A stretch of 64,000 nt of DNA from assembly GCA_025765615.1 (NCBI GenBank), contig JAIVFJ010000077.1:211502-275501 (forward strand), written 5' to 3'. The position numbers and the translations under genes were made by a program. How positions within the stretch are numbered: the stretch's first letter is position 1; every line of letters begins with the position of its first letter. The notes beneath the pieces were generated by a model, which searched no databases, had not been told where the DNA came from, and was given only the letters and a program-made list of their open reading frames with translations. The stretch is from Zopfochytrium polystomum (taxonomy: Eukaryota; Chytridiomycota; Chytridiomycetes; Chytridiales; Chytridiaceae). Of the stretch, positions 38,273-49,148 are shown piece after piece.

Positions 38273-39527
38273 TCAGCTCATCAGAAGGTTCAGGAACCAA
38301 GAGGCCAGGTAGATTCTGGGGGACCTCGGCTTGGAGTGAGACCAGACGCGGGTGCCGCTGGCAGCGTCCATGCAGTGCACGTTGCCGTCGCCCGCGACAA
38401 ACAGCCGGTCGGTGGCCGCGTCCGCGAGTATAAACGCGTCACCGGGATCCTCTGACAACCGGAACACGTGCGTCCAGATCACCGCACCGGTCTCGACGTG
38501 CAGGCACCACAGCGTGTTGCTCGAGTAGATGTAGACGCGGTAGCCGGGTGCAGGCTGCGACGGCGACGGTGACGGCGGCGGCGGCGGCGGCGGCGGCGGC
38601 ACAACCGTGTACCGGGGAAGGTCCTCTTCTCCAGACTCGGGAGGAGCAAGGGCCTCAGCGGTCGCCGGAAGGGGCGGGGCGCCCGTCCCGAAGAGCACGC
38701 TGGGAAGATGGCGGTTTTTAAAGTTGATGCGGTATTTGCTCTTGCTCCTCGCCACCATGCGCTCCACCCCGGTCTACGTTCCCCGTAACTACGACCCTTC
38801 GTCCGAAGGCCCTGGGCGGCATCGGCTGCTTCTTCAGCGTCGTCGGCGTCCTCTAGCTAGGAAAAAAAGAGCCCGTCCAATGCGCCCGTTTCTCCGCTCT
38901 TCGCCAGCATTCGGGAGCAGATCGTCCAGCTGGGTCCGTCGGCTGGCCACGTGATTCCGGGAAGTGCCGTCCTGTCGTTCAAAGACTTGGTGAAAGGCTA
39001 CTGCACCCCAACCGGAATCACTCCTCTCCCTTCGAAAGGCTCCTGCTCGCGTGGAACTGCGAGATCGTGTTCGTTTTTGACGAGCGTACCGTGTGGATGC
39101 GAATTTCAGGGACCACTGTTGACCAGAGCAGGCTCCCCGAACGGGCGTCCAGCGCAAACAGCTCGCCGAGCCCGCCTACGTACAGGACACCGTCCTCGAT
39201 CAGAAGGAATGGATGCGGGCCGAGGCCATCGTCAACAAAGGACCACAGAATGGCGCCGTCCGAGAGCCGTCTTGCTTGCACAAAGCCTTGTGCGAGGAAC
39301 ATCATGTCGCGCAGGGCCGTCCGGGAAGCGTCGTCGTCCTCGGCGAACCAATGGCAGGCGTCTGTGCCATCGGGCAGGGTGGCGAGGGCGATCACAATTG
39401 AGGGGCGGGGCAGTTGACGCCGACGAGGTTGAGTGCGACGAAGACATTTTGTGTCTTCTTCGGCGGAAAGACACGTCTGCGAGGTCGTCCAGCGACAGCT
39501 TGCTTGGAGCAGAATCATCGGCTTCAA
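38273..39527 (-). CDS. PQQ-type beta-propeller repeat protein(s), exon structure unresolved
   Basis: Several minus-strand stretches carry quinoprotein-like blades: ARRLSDGAILWSFVDD, VLYVGGLGELFALDARSGSL with LLWSTVVPE, then near 38,300-38,540 VYIYSSNTLWCLHVETGAVI with WTHVF, and LFVAGDGNVHCMDAASGTRV. They share the pattern 'L-x-ALD-x-xSG-x-xLW'. The segments lie in different frames, joined by plausible introns or by breaks. A frame at about 38,870-39,005 ends ALDGLFFS at a stop, and an ATG at 38767 begins MERMVARSKSKYRINFKN, so this may be two tandem genes. A pure Pro run encoded near 38,580-38,600 lies in the second part. Function unknown. Confidence 0.6.
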
Positions 39528-39659
39528 AGGAAGGAGCGGTCGCCGTTCATTACATTGAAGTCACGGATCGCGGGGCGACCGTTGGCGGCAAGGCGCTGGC
39601 CTCCGCTGCCCCATATCAGTGTGCTTCACTCCAGCATGATTATGAAGCTTGAAAGGGAT

Positions 39660-40028
39660 TTGCACACATAGCGCCATGGAAGCTCTGGACAAATTCAAAT
39701 CAGAGTGATGCAGCAATGATGTTATGTATCTCATGCCTCCTCAAAGTCTAAATCTAATCTCTCAGAGCTACAAGACTTTCATTAAAGGCCGATTCCTGAG
39801 GTCTCCTGCCGTGTAAAGGGAGGAGCTCCAGGAGCTCCACGGAAGCATCATCCCAAATCCTGATCACATCTTCCTGCTCTCTCTCTGTCCTTGAGCACAA
39901 TCAAATAAAGTGCATTTGTTACCTGAGGATTCCACCCTAACAGCAACCGACACTGGCTTGCATGCACATTTTCATTGCATTCCAATTGCTCTGACAAGGA
40001 GAGCTTGGATAAAACGTGCCACGATCCC
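39660..40028. other. Intergenic region before Clr2
   Basis: About 370 bp with no supported gene. An in-frame ATG at 39975 would extend Clr2 by 18 residues (MHSNCSDKESLDKTCHDP), but the ATG at 40029 is the simpler start. Confidence 0.5.
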
Positions 40029-43000
40029 ATGGCCCCCGGAAAGTTGCTCACAGAGATTCCCCCACCACCAAGCGATGGAGTCCAAACCGGCCACGCCAAT
40101 CTTCCCCCAAAGGCGATTATCGTGGACTCGGAGGAAGATATCGCTTCGTTCTTCGCAAAGGTTACATCGCGCGATTTCGCTTCTCACTTGTCTGAATGCA
40201 GTCACATCCTCGCATTATCCAGGCGGAAGGGAAACTAAAAGACGCCTATTTGAGACATCCGGACACGATCCCAGGACTTGACCTCGCTCCAGGCGATAAT
40301 GGGAAAGTACGCTTCTCCACCAACGCGCGATTGTCAAGAATGCCGTATGGTTACGTTCTGGTAAGACGAACAGCAGAGTGCAAGTCGAATATGTTAGTTC
40401 AACCCGCCGTCACAAACTGTGTTAGATAAAAATTCCACGAGAAACGAGCATGAAACAAAAGACTTCTGATAGATACATCCTAGGACATCCCAGGCAGGTT
40501 TACCCCGCTTAAACTCGATTATCTCACCAATAGTACTTGTTTGTGGCAGCGGGGCTAAATTTCGTAGCCTTGTCGAATTCTCACACCACCTGGAATGGCT
40601 CATATCACAACCTCGACCATACCAAAATTGCTTTTGCCCTCTTTGCAAAAAGATTCCGCCTTCATCAAAGGCAGTTCTCCGCCGTATAGACGGGACTCTC
40701 GATCCGTTAGGAGAACCTCAAAAGACTCCAACCATTTTTGGGTCGGGGGCTGATTCTGGCGATCATAGAGCTGCAAATCTCAACGGTGGAGGCCAAACCG
40801 CCATCAGCATAAGTCTTGATACCGCGGGCGATGCAAGCGATACCGTTGCAACATCGAACAGGCAAAGGAGGAACGTTGTTGATTCGAAGAGGCCCCATCC
40901 TGCTATTTTTTCTTCCGATGAAGAAACGTTAAGTCACGATGCCCTTTCCGAAGCTCCTGAAGACGTTACTCCGAACTCTCCGGAAGGCACTGCACGGTTT
41001 TTCGTTGATATTCCTTCAATTTCAGGAGATATTGCTGAGATTTTGGAGGGATATACAGGCAAGGAAAATTCCTTTACGGGCTCAAGCAAACGTAAGATGG
41101 GACCAAAGTCTGTTGTGCAACCGAAAAAGAAGCTGAAAAATGCCGCCTTCGATCTGCCGTACGTCACGAGTCAATCGGTCAGTGTCTCGGAGGAAAGCGA
41201 TGACTCGGTACAGGTTGCTCGACCGAATCGCGCCAGAGATACGAAGAAGCCACCTGGTCCCAAGTCAGATTTGAGCTTTCGGCAAACTAGCACAAGGGGT
41301 GCTCGCACTGGAAAAGAGCGCTCCAAACGATATCATGATGGTGCCTCGATTGTTCCAAACCCTAAGCAGCACACCTATACTCCCCCACCTGGCTGGATTC
41401 ACCCAACACACCTCCGCGAAGAAATGACCAGAGCTCAACCGTCATCATCGAAAGATGGCAATCAGTCTTCTCATCGAGCGCGAGTCTCCCAAAACAGAAA
41501 ACAAATCCCTTCTGTGCAGAACAAATCCCATAGTCTACCCAGTGCTTCTTTAAATCGAGCTGAAGGGGTGCATCGGACACATCCTCAAAGCCGAGATTCT
41601 TCAAGGTTACCGTCACAATATGAGCCCGATAGAGGACATGCTTTTTCTGGAAAGTCAGGAAGCGCAGCCAGCCTAATTAATTATGAATCAACCGCCCCAA
41701 CCCAACTTCCGACACCACTGCATAGAGTTGGAGAAATAGTTTGGATAATGGTTGATGTTCGGGATCCATGCGATTTGCCAAAGGAAGTCATCTGCGAAAG
41801 GCGTTCTACCGCGACTAAAGCTGACGTACGCCACTCACCTCTTTCACCCGATGAAATCACGGCTGATATTGTCGATTTTATGGAGAACTTGGAAAATGAC
41901 GTCGCCAGCAAGCCAGAATGTCCAGCAGCGGAACTTCCGACCCGTGGACGACATTCGAGTGTGACGGCCCAGCGAATTCTTTTAGACCTTCAGATTTCTC
42001 AGCAGAGCGGATGGGTACCATGGCCTTCTGTGGTGACAGATGTTTTCAGGGGCTTGCCTTTTCGCCGGCGTATTGTTACAAGCGGTCACGTTTCGATATA
42101 CGCTTGTTCTGCTAGTGGAGAGATCAAATTGTGTGCGCTAGATGAAGATGTGGATGAATTGGTCGCTGGCGCGCAGAATGCGGGCAAACGGGCAAGAATC
42201 TATCCTGTGGCCTACGCTTGCAAGCTTCTTGGGATCTCGGACTCTGTGAATGCGTCAATTACTATGCCAGAGTTCCACGTTCATCCGTTTACAAGCTATG
42301 CCTTTCCTGATAGTTTGTGTCCGCTAATTGAAGACATGCGATATCAACTCCTTCAGACGTCAAACAGCAGCGGAAAAACTAAATCTGACAACTCTTCTCT
42401 TTGGAAAGACCCTGCATTTGTTTCATATGCCCGTTCGTTAGCGGCTGCACGCCGCTATTCTGCGTCTACCATTCGAGTCGGTGGGAGCCACAACATCGTT
42501 GAAGCAGAAACAGCGGAGAGCCGTACGTTCTCATACTGGAGCCACAAAACCCTGCATTGGGGCGCCGAAATCATTCACATTGGAGACATCGTCCGAATAC
42601 GCAGGTCTGCGGGAGCCCCACTAATACGCAGCAGTCCACCCCACCCCATTACCTTTGACGATATCTTTGGTTTGCTTCCTGAAGACGAGGAGCTCCTGGA
42701 AGTTGCAGCAATTGAATGGGACCCGAAGCAGGCGACTGGCCCTCACACAGAGCCTCGGCTCTTCATTATTGGTCGCCCTTGCACCGCCGTTGATGTTGAG
42801 TTCTATCCGGACCGTTGGAACCCTCTCTGGACAAAGATCTTGCGCGCCGCAACAGGTCAAGCGATTCTGTTTGGTGCAAAGTACACTCCGCTGGTTTCGA
42901 GAGTTGAAAACGGCAGCGACCTCGATCCCCAATGCGAAGAGCTTCTCGTCGACGCCGAAGACGGGAGCAGTCAACCAACTCTCTTTGAGCGCATCCCAGC

Positions 43001-43382
43001 ACAGCGGTTGCTCGGCAAGTTTTACGGGATGCAGTGGGCGCGATCGATGATGCAACGCGCGTTCCTGCCCCCGTTGCCAGGCATTCTCTTTTCGAACCTG
43101 GAGCTGGATGAACCGGATCGCCCCAGCGCTGAAAGTGGGAGCCAATCGCGTGGCGGAGGCAAAAAAGGCAAGGACAGGGAGCATGAAGGGTTCGACTTCG
43201 AAACCGGTGGCGGCGGTAGCGGCAGCGGCGGCGTGGGCGAAGGTGTAAGTGGCTCCGGTGCCATGGAGGACGGCTGGGCATCGGCCAGGACCATTCTGAC
43301 AGGAAGGCTGGACCGGTCAGACGTGCTATCTCCGGAGGAGGACTTGGAAAGGTTCTGGCCGCTCAACTGGCTCGAACTTTGA
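40029..43382 (+). CDS. CLR2: Clr2-type transcription silencing protein (SHREC subunit)
   Basis: Clr2 is part of the fission-yeast SHREC complex (Snf2/HDAC) that silences heterochromatin. It starts MAPGKLLTEIPPPPSDG, then SHPRIIQAEGKLKDAYL and the Clr2-transil block LSRMPYGYVLIKIPRE, SDRYILGHPSGAKFRSLVEF, HHLEWLISQPRPYQNCFCPL-CKK. HPSG-KFRS depends on a GC donor at 40494. A disordered Ser-rich region of about 350 residues follows. The C-terminal Clr2 domain opens LHRVGEIVWIMVDVRDPC and contains YWSHKTLHWGAEIIHIGDIV with RIRRS, WDPKQATGPHTEPRLFIIGR and YGMQWARSMM. Most of the gene (40,550-43,382) is one exon. It ends FWPLNWLEL; the region after FSNLELDEP is Gly-rich. Confidence 0.85.
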
Positions 43383-43584
43383 GGTGTCAAGCGCGCTTCA
43401 GCCTTTCAGAGGCACCTCCCTTCGCCCCCCAACTCCCCCACCCTCTGCGCCATTTTTTTCCCTTTTCCTGGCCTTTTCTCGCATTATTCGCCTTTGCAAT
43501 GGCAGAGAAAATGATTATACAATAGCGTGTAAAATGAAAATGCGTTGGTCTTGTTACAACTTTGCTCCTCCCTTATTACCGTAA

Positions 43585-46122
43585 TCAAATCAAGTACTCG
43601 TCATCGTCGTCCTCATCCCATTCCATTTGATTCAGAAGCAGAGCTGTATCAAATGTGATGGCCCCAGAAACATCATCGCTGGAAGCACTCTCCAAGCTGG
43701 AACCAGAGGTGGAGAGCGCCTTACGCATGGAAGCAGTCGTCGCGGGAGTCTTCGTTTGCGCATCGTTACCAGGTGTCCCTCCGCGCCCCCCTGTAAACTG
43801 GGATTTGGCTGGAGACGACCGACCCGTTAACGAGCCTGGACCCCCCACCGACCCAGTCGCTGCCGAGGCGGTCGACTTTGCCCGCCTGGTCGCAGCGTCT
43901 CTCTCCTCCTTCTTGCTTGGCACTGCGTCGTATGGTGTTGTTGAGACTGCACGCACCTTTTCGCCTCGGGAACTTGGTTTACTCATCGTCGGAGCAGTCT
44001 CAGCCGCCGCCGCCTGCGCCGTGGGCGGCTTTGTCGCCGAAGTTCCTGACGCAGGAGTTGCAGTCGCCGAAGGCGACTTGAGAGATGACCCCGTTTGCGG
44101 AGGAGGCGGCCCGCGGGAGGAAGTGGCTCCCGCGGCTGTGGACGGCTTAACGGGAGACAACGGGCCGGACGGCGGCAGCGACCGACTGGCGCCGGCGCTC
44201 CGGAGCCCGCCCGCCACGTCAGCCTGCCCCGATTCGACTTTCGGCGATGCGGATGCTGTAGCAGATGCTGCAGTCGCGGCGGCGGCGGCAGCGTCCGCGT
44301 CGGCGTCCGACGCCTCCTTGGCCAGTTTTGCCTCAAGCTTGGCCTTTCCCGCGAGGGCCCGCCTCACGCGTTCCGCCATCCCGTCGGCGACCATCCGTCT
44401 CCTCCTCGCCCGCTCCCTCTTCTGTGCCTCGGACACCTGCTCCACGCGCATCTTGACGAGATCGTTGCGGACTTTGCTGGCAAGCCCAAGCTCGCGGTTC
44501 TCCTTCTCCAACGCGTCTTTGCGCGCTAGCAGCCGCTGAGTGGTCATAATGCATTCGCGTAGTTCACGTTCGAGTCGCCGGTTTTCTTGGTCCAGGGCGA
44601 CTGTGTGGTCAGCGAGATATAGAGCGGCTTTTTCCTGCGCAGCTGATTCCATTTCTGATATTTTGGCGTCCGCCTCGCGCTGCAGTTTGATGCGGGTTTC
44701 AAGAAGAGTTCGCTCCAGATCAGTCACGTGCTGCATGTGGATGGCGTCCGCCTCCTCCAGTTCACTCCGAATTTTGGACATTTCAGCCTCGTGTTTACCT
44801 CGTTTCGCCTGATGGACAGGTCAAAGTTGAATGAACAATACTACGCATTGACTTACAATAACGTCGGACATATTCATCATCTCCTGCTGTTTCGCCTCAA
44901 GCTTAATTTCCAGATCCTGAATTATGGCCTTCATGCCTTGGGGCACCGGAAAATTTTAACATCACCAATTTCATGATCTCGGTCGAGTTACGCACGCTCC
45001 ATTTTCTGGAAATTTTCGGCCTCCTTGTTTTTCTTCTTCTGTGCAAACAGCTCCATGTCCTTCTTTCGGGCCTCGGTGAGATCATTGATAGTCAGCTTCT
45101 TCTGATCTTCATTGAATTTGAGGTACTCGATATATTCTGTCTGGCTGGAGTCTGTCAGACCATCCGCTAAAAACTTTGAAGCTCGTTACCGAATCTTTCT
45201 GAGTTGTGGCGATTTCGTTCCTATACCATTCGTTTTCAACTTTGCTTTTGTGAACTGTACGTAAGGAGCAGTCTTAGAGTCGAGGACGAAACTCACTAGT
45301 AGGCGCACTTCCGTTTGTATTCTGCTAGCTCCTTGTCGAGCGCTTCGAGTCTAAAAAGGAAAAAATGGTATTCAAGCATTTGTTAACTGCGGTGGAAATA
45401 AATAGCAAGTTTTACCTTCTGGTCAACTGAGCTTCATCCAAGTCTTCAATTTTTACCTCTGGAGGAGCTTGCCCAACTACGCCAGCCACCCCACCGGTCC
45501 CAACGCCGCCCGCAGCGACGATTGCAGCCGGCGCCGGCGCTGGCGGCGCGGCCGCAGCCTTTGGCGCCGTCCCCAACAGCTGTTTCACGACGGGGTGGCC
45601 ACCAAGGCCGCTCCCAATCTTTTTACCATGCGCCGGCGTCTTCCTCTTCCCTGCGCGCGACCGACTGCCGCCGTCGTCGATTCCGTTCGCCGCATCCCCG
45701 CCAAACGCCGCAATATCGGGATCCTGCAAGATCTCTGGAGGCAGCTGCACCAGCGCCATCGGCAACGCCGGCGTGCCCGCCGTTCCTGGCTTGGCGGTGG
45801 CGGAGCGGGTGGTGGTGGAACCGGGAGGCCTGAGTGAGGGTTTTCTGGCGGCGTGGGCGGCAGCGGTGGAGGGCGAGAGGGCGGCTAGGGCGGTGGGACC
45901 GCCGGTGGAGACGTTGATGGAGGTTGGCGAGAGAACGGAGGCGGAGATTCCTGCGAGTGGGTCGGCTAGGAGGTCTTCCTGCGATGTTCGTGCGTCTGGC
46001 AGGGGTCGGCCTCTTGTGTCGATTTTGAAGAGGCTCTGCTTTCTGTGGGCGGCCGGGGCGGCGGGGGCGGGAGAAGGTCCGGATGCCGGCGGTCCGTGCG
46101 CTGAAGAAGGAGACGGTGCCAT
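43585..46122 (-). CDS. BBOF1-like basal-body coiled-coil protein (DUF4515 family)
   Basis: Animal BBOF1 sits at basal bodies and helps keep cilia aligned. The start at 46122 (MAPSPSSAHGPPASG) is followed by about 210 disordered residues. The coiled coil then begins LEALDKELAEYKRKCAYYRN with EIATTQKD, TEYIEYLKFNEDQKKLTIND-LTEARK, and an exon starting MSKIRSELEEADAIHMQHVT. The best match to BBOF1 is IHMQHVTDLERTLLETRIKL with QREADAKISEMESAAQEKAA and ENRRLERELRECIMTTQRLL, parallel to the animal IHQETLRRLE...KIIMLAERAHHEA block. A low-complexity Ser/Ala/Thr tail ends NQMEWDEDDDDEYLI. At least four introns. The family call is by spacing of charged and hydrophobic positions, so moderate. Confidence 0.68.
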
Positions 46123-46444
46123 CTCGTTTGCCCGCGAGATTGAGATGACGTGGCGGTGGGCAGTGGTACGACAATTTTCTTTTTTCCTTCCTAGGTGGGT
46201 ACCGTTGCAACTGGCGGTCATGGCGCCGAGCACAATAGCTCGGTTTTAGCAACACGAAAGCTAAAACCTAATTGACGAAAGTATGATAGGGAATTGGTAA
46301 CGGCTTTTAACATCTCCCTTTATTTCGCGCAAACAGCCGCGCACAATCAAACAATGCTTGATGGAAATAGAATAAAGAGATTTCGGTTGGTTGGAACGCA
46401 ATACGATAGTCAACAAAAAAATTGCAAGCAGGAGGGGAAAACAC

Positions 46445-48533
46445 TCAGTGACGCGCGTACTCCGGAACGGTAGCAGGGTCAAAACCAGGCATAGGGAAGC
46501 TGCGTGCGAAAACTTCGACATCGTGCTTCAGGGACTTCACCTCTTCGCTCTTTTCCAAGGCGACAACAAAGTCCTTCAGAAGCTTGCCCGAGCCGGACTG
46601 AAGCTTCAGTGCCAGCTGGGCTGCTCGGTGAAGGAACTCGGCAACCTGCTCGAAATCGGCTTCCCGGAAGCTGCGCGACGTCAGGGCTGGGGCGCCGATG
46701 CGCACGCCACCAGGAACAAGGGCGGACGAGTCTCCATGAACAGAGTTCTTGTTTAGTGTAATGTTGACGACATCGCAGATTTTCTCCATCTTGCTGCCAG
46801 TGAGACCGAGCGGGCGAAGGTCCCAGAGCACAAGGTGGTTGTCCGTACCGTCCGTAACAAGCTTGTACCCGTGCTTAATCAGCCTTTCACCAAGGGCTTT
46901 CGCGTTCTTGCGGACCTGAGCGGCGTACTCCTTGAATTCAGGAGACGCGGCCTGCTTCAACGCGACTGCGATGGCTGCAATCGTGTTGTTGTGGGGACCA
47001 CCCTGGTTGGAAGGGAACACGGAAAAGTTGACCTTCTCCTCGAGGTCAGAGTTCTTCTCTCCCTTGGGAGCCCGTCGGAAGAAAATGAGACCGGCGCGAG
47101 GGCCACGGAGCGTTTTGTGGGTGGTGGTGGTCACGATATCGCAGTAGGCGAACGGGTTAGACGCCTCCTTCCCAGCAACAAGGCCACTGAAGTGGGCCAT
47201 GTCGCACATAAGGTATGCACCATGCTTGTCGGCAATCTTCGCGAGGGAGAGGGGAGGTTGTTAGACATCACAAGCTTCATCGCAAAGAGGGCGCTGCGTT
47301 CTGCACGGTTGCTTTTGCCTCAGATACCGTTGTAGTCTATAATTTTGTGAAATCAACATGGTGTAGTTGCTGAAAGGTACGCTGTCATCACCGACAACCA
47401 GCAAACCGTGCAGAGCGCAGCGCGTTTTTCCGATCGGATGCACAAAGCTCACCTTGCGGTAACGGGCGTAGTCCCACTCCCGCGGGTACGCACTGGCGCC
47501 GCAAATGATCAGCTTGGGCTTGACAGTGTCCGCGTGAGCCTCCAGGCGGTCGTAGTCCAAGAAACCGGTTTTCTGCAATGGAAGTTCTTTAAGAAAAGGT
47601 TTCGGCGAGTGGAGAGGGAGACGACCTACCATGTCAACCTGGTAAGGGAACGACTCGAAGTAAATCGCTGAGGACGAAATCTTCTTCTTGGCAGACTGGT
47701 GGCCGTGAGTCAGGCTGTTGCGAAACATACGCATTAGCTACGAAGCAGACAGCGATGCAAAGAGCAACGGCACGTACTGGCCACCCGACGCGAGCTCCAG
47801 GCCCATGATGCGGTCGTGCGGGGCGAGAATGGCGGTCAAAACGGAGAAGTTGGCAGTGGAGCCAGAGTACGGCTGGACGTTGACACCCCACTCTGCCGGG
47901 TTCAGGTCGAATGCGGCAAGGGCACGAGTGCGGCACAGCTCTTCGATCTGGTCAATGAATTCGTTGCCGCCGTAGTACCGGTGGCCAGGGAGACCTATTT
48001 TAAAGAGCAAATTAACCATTTAGTGTGAGAAACATCAAAATGTCGCAAGGTCTGCACGCACCCTCAGAGTATTTGTTTGTAAGCGATGAGCCGTTCGCCT
48101 CCATGACGGCCTGCGAAGTGAAGTTCTGACAAAGTTGGTCGTTTCAAGTTAGAAGAAGCCTTAAAGGAGCAAGGCGTTCCAAAGGAAACAACTGAGCAGT
48201 CACAAGAACACACCTCCGAGGCGATCAGCTCCAGGCAAGAGTACTGTCGCCATTTCTCCTTCTCGATCAACGCGAGGATTTCTGGGTCGTCCTCGCTGAG
48301 GGGAACGTTGAGGCACTTGTTCTAAAAGACGAGGGACAGATGCGGAAAAACAAGTGCTCCAGGTCAGCACTACAGATTGGCGAGAACGACAAGCGGGGGA
48401 GTTGGCAATCGTCGATGTTCCGTGGTTGTCGAGACGATAGGGGCGGCCGGCAGAAGGGCAAGGGGCGCGGAGGGGGGAACAGCGGTGAAACAGGTAACGA
48501 GGAGCAAAGTACCCAGGACGAGACGGCGGCCAT
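46445..48533 (-). CDS. SHM2: Serine hydroxymethyltransferase
   Basis: PLP enzyme that converts serine and tetrahydrofolate to glycine and methylene-tetrahydrofolate. A 21-nt first coding exon (48513-48533, MAAVSSW) joins in phase to [20 protein letters not shown] with [16 protein letters not shown]. Middle exons give the [21 protein letters not shown] region, [20 protein letters not shown] with [15 protein letters not shown], and [13 protein letters not shown]. The PLP-lysine motif [20 protein letters not shown] and [20 protein letters not shown] are intact. The end is [20 protein letters not shown] through [14 protein letters not shown]. The lack of an import leader suggests the cytosolic form. 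Confidence 0.95.
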
Positions 48534-48704
48534 GGCTGGTGCTAGTTGATGCGGTTGTGTCGGTGGTTTTTCTTTTTCCACTTTGCGGGGTTACTCAATC
48601 TCATCGTTTTATATGCACGCTCCTTGTCTTTATTTATTTTTCTTTCTTTCTTTTCTTCCTTTCTTTCCTTCTCCCTCTGATTCGAACGATTTTCTCCAAG
48701 ACGC

Positions 48705-48768
48705 CACTCACTCTCTCACTCTCTCACTCTCTCACTCACTCACTTTCTCACTCTCTCTCACTCACTCA

Positions 48769-48799
<31 letters not shown>

Positions 48800-48831
48800 T
48801 CTCTCTCTCTCTCTCACTCTCTCTCTCTCTC

Positions 48832-48869
<38 letters not shown>
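48705..48869. repeat. (CT)n / (CTCA)n microsatellite
   Basis: About 165 bp of CTCT and CTCA repeats upstream of SHMT (transcribed leftward), in the 600-bp gap between SHMT and the GPAT 3' end. It gives GA-rich sequence on the minus strand. Open frames across it are artefacts. Confidence 0.95.
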
Positions 48870-48871
<2 letters not shown>

Positions 48872-49148
48872 CCCCAACTTGCTCTTTGGCCCTCCCCCCA
48901 AAGTGACGCCTTTTGGGGGCCGTCCCGGACACCCCACAACTTGGCGTGCCGTCCCGTGTCTGTCTGCCTCAGCGCGTCGCGAGCGCGCGTCAGGGCCTGC
49001 CGCTGCCATATCCCCCCAACAATCCATCCGCACGTGACATGAGGTTTTTCGCTTTCCCTCTGTTTGTTTGGAACTTTTCTTCCTCTCCTTCGCTCGCTCC
49101 CCCACCCCTCCTGCAAAACAATAATAATATCACCACCCAAAAGGCCGC

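Noticed and set aside
38951..39652. Plus-strand open frame of 233 residues opposite the PQQ-repeat gene
   Set aside because: The propeller motifs are on the minus strand; the plus frame is an Arg-rich shadow.
44000..44540. Plus-strand open frame of about 290 residues opposite the BBOF1-like gene
   Set aside because: Shadow of the Ala/Ser/Pro-rich minus-strand coding region; no family features.
48705..49105. Open frames rich in Ser-Leu or Arg-Glu near SHMT
   Set aside because: They come from the CT microsatellite and have no family content.
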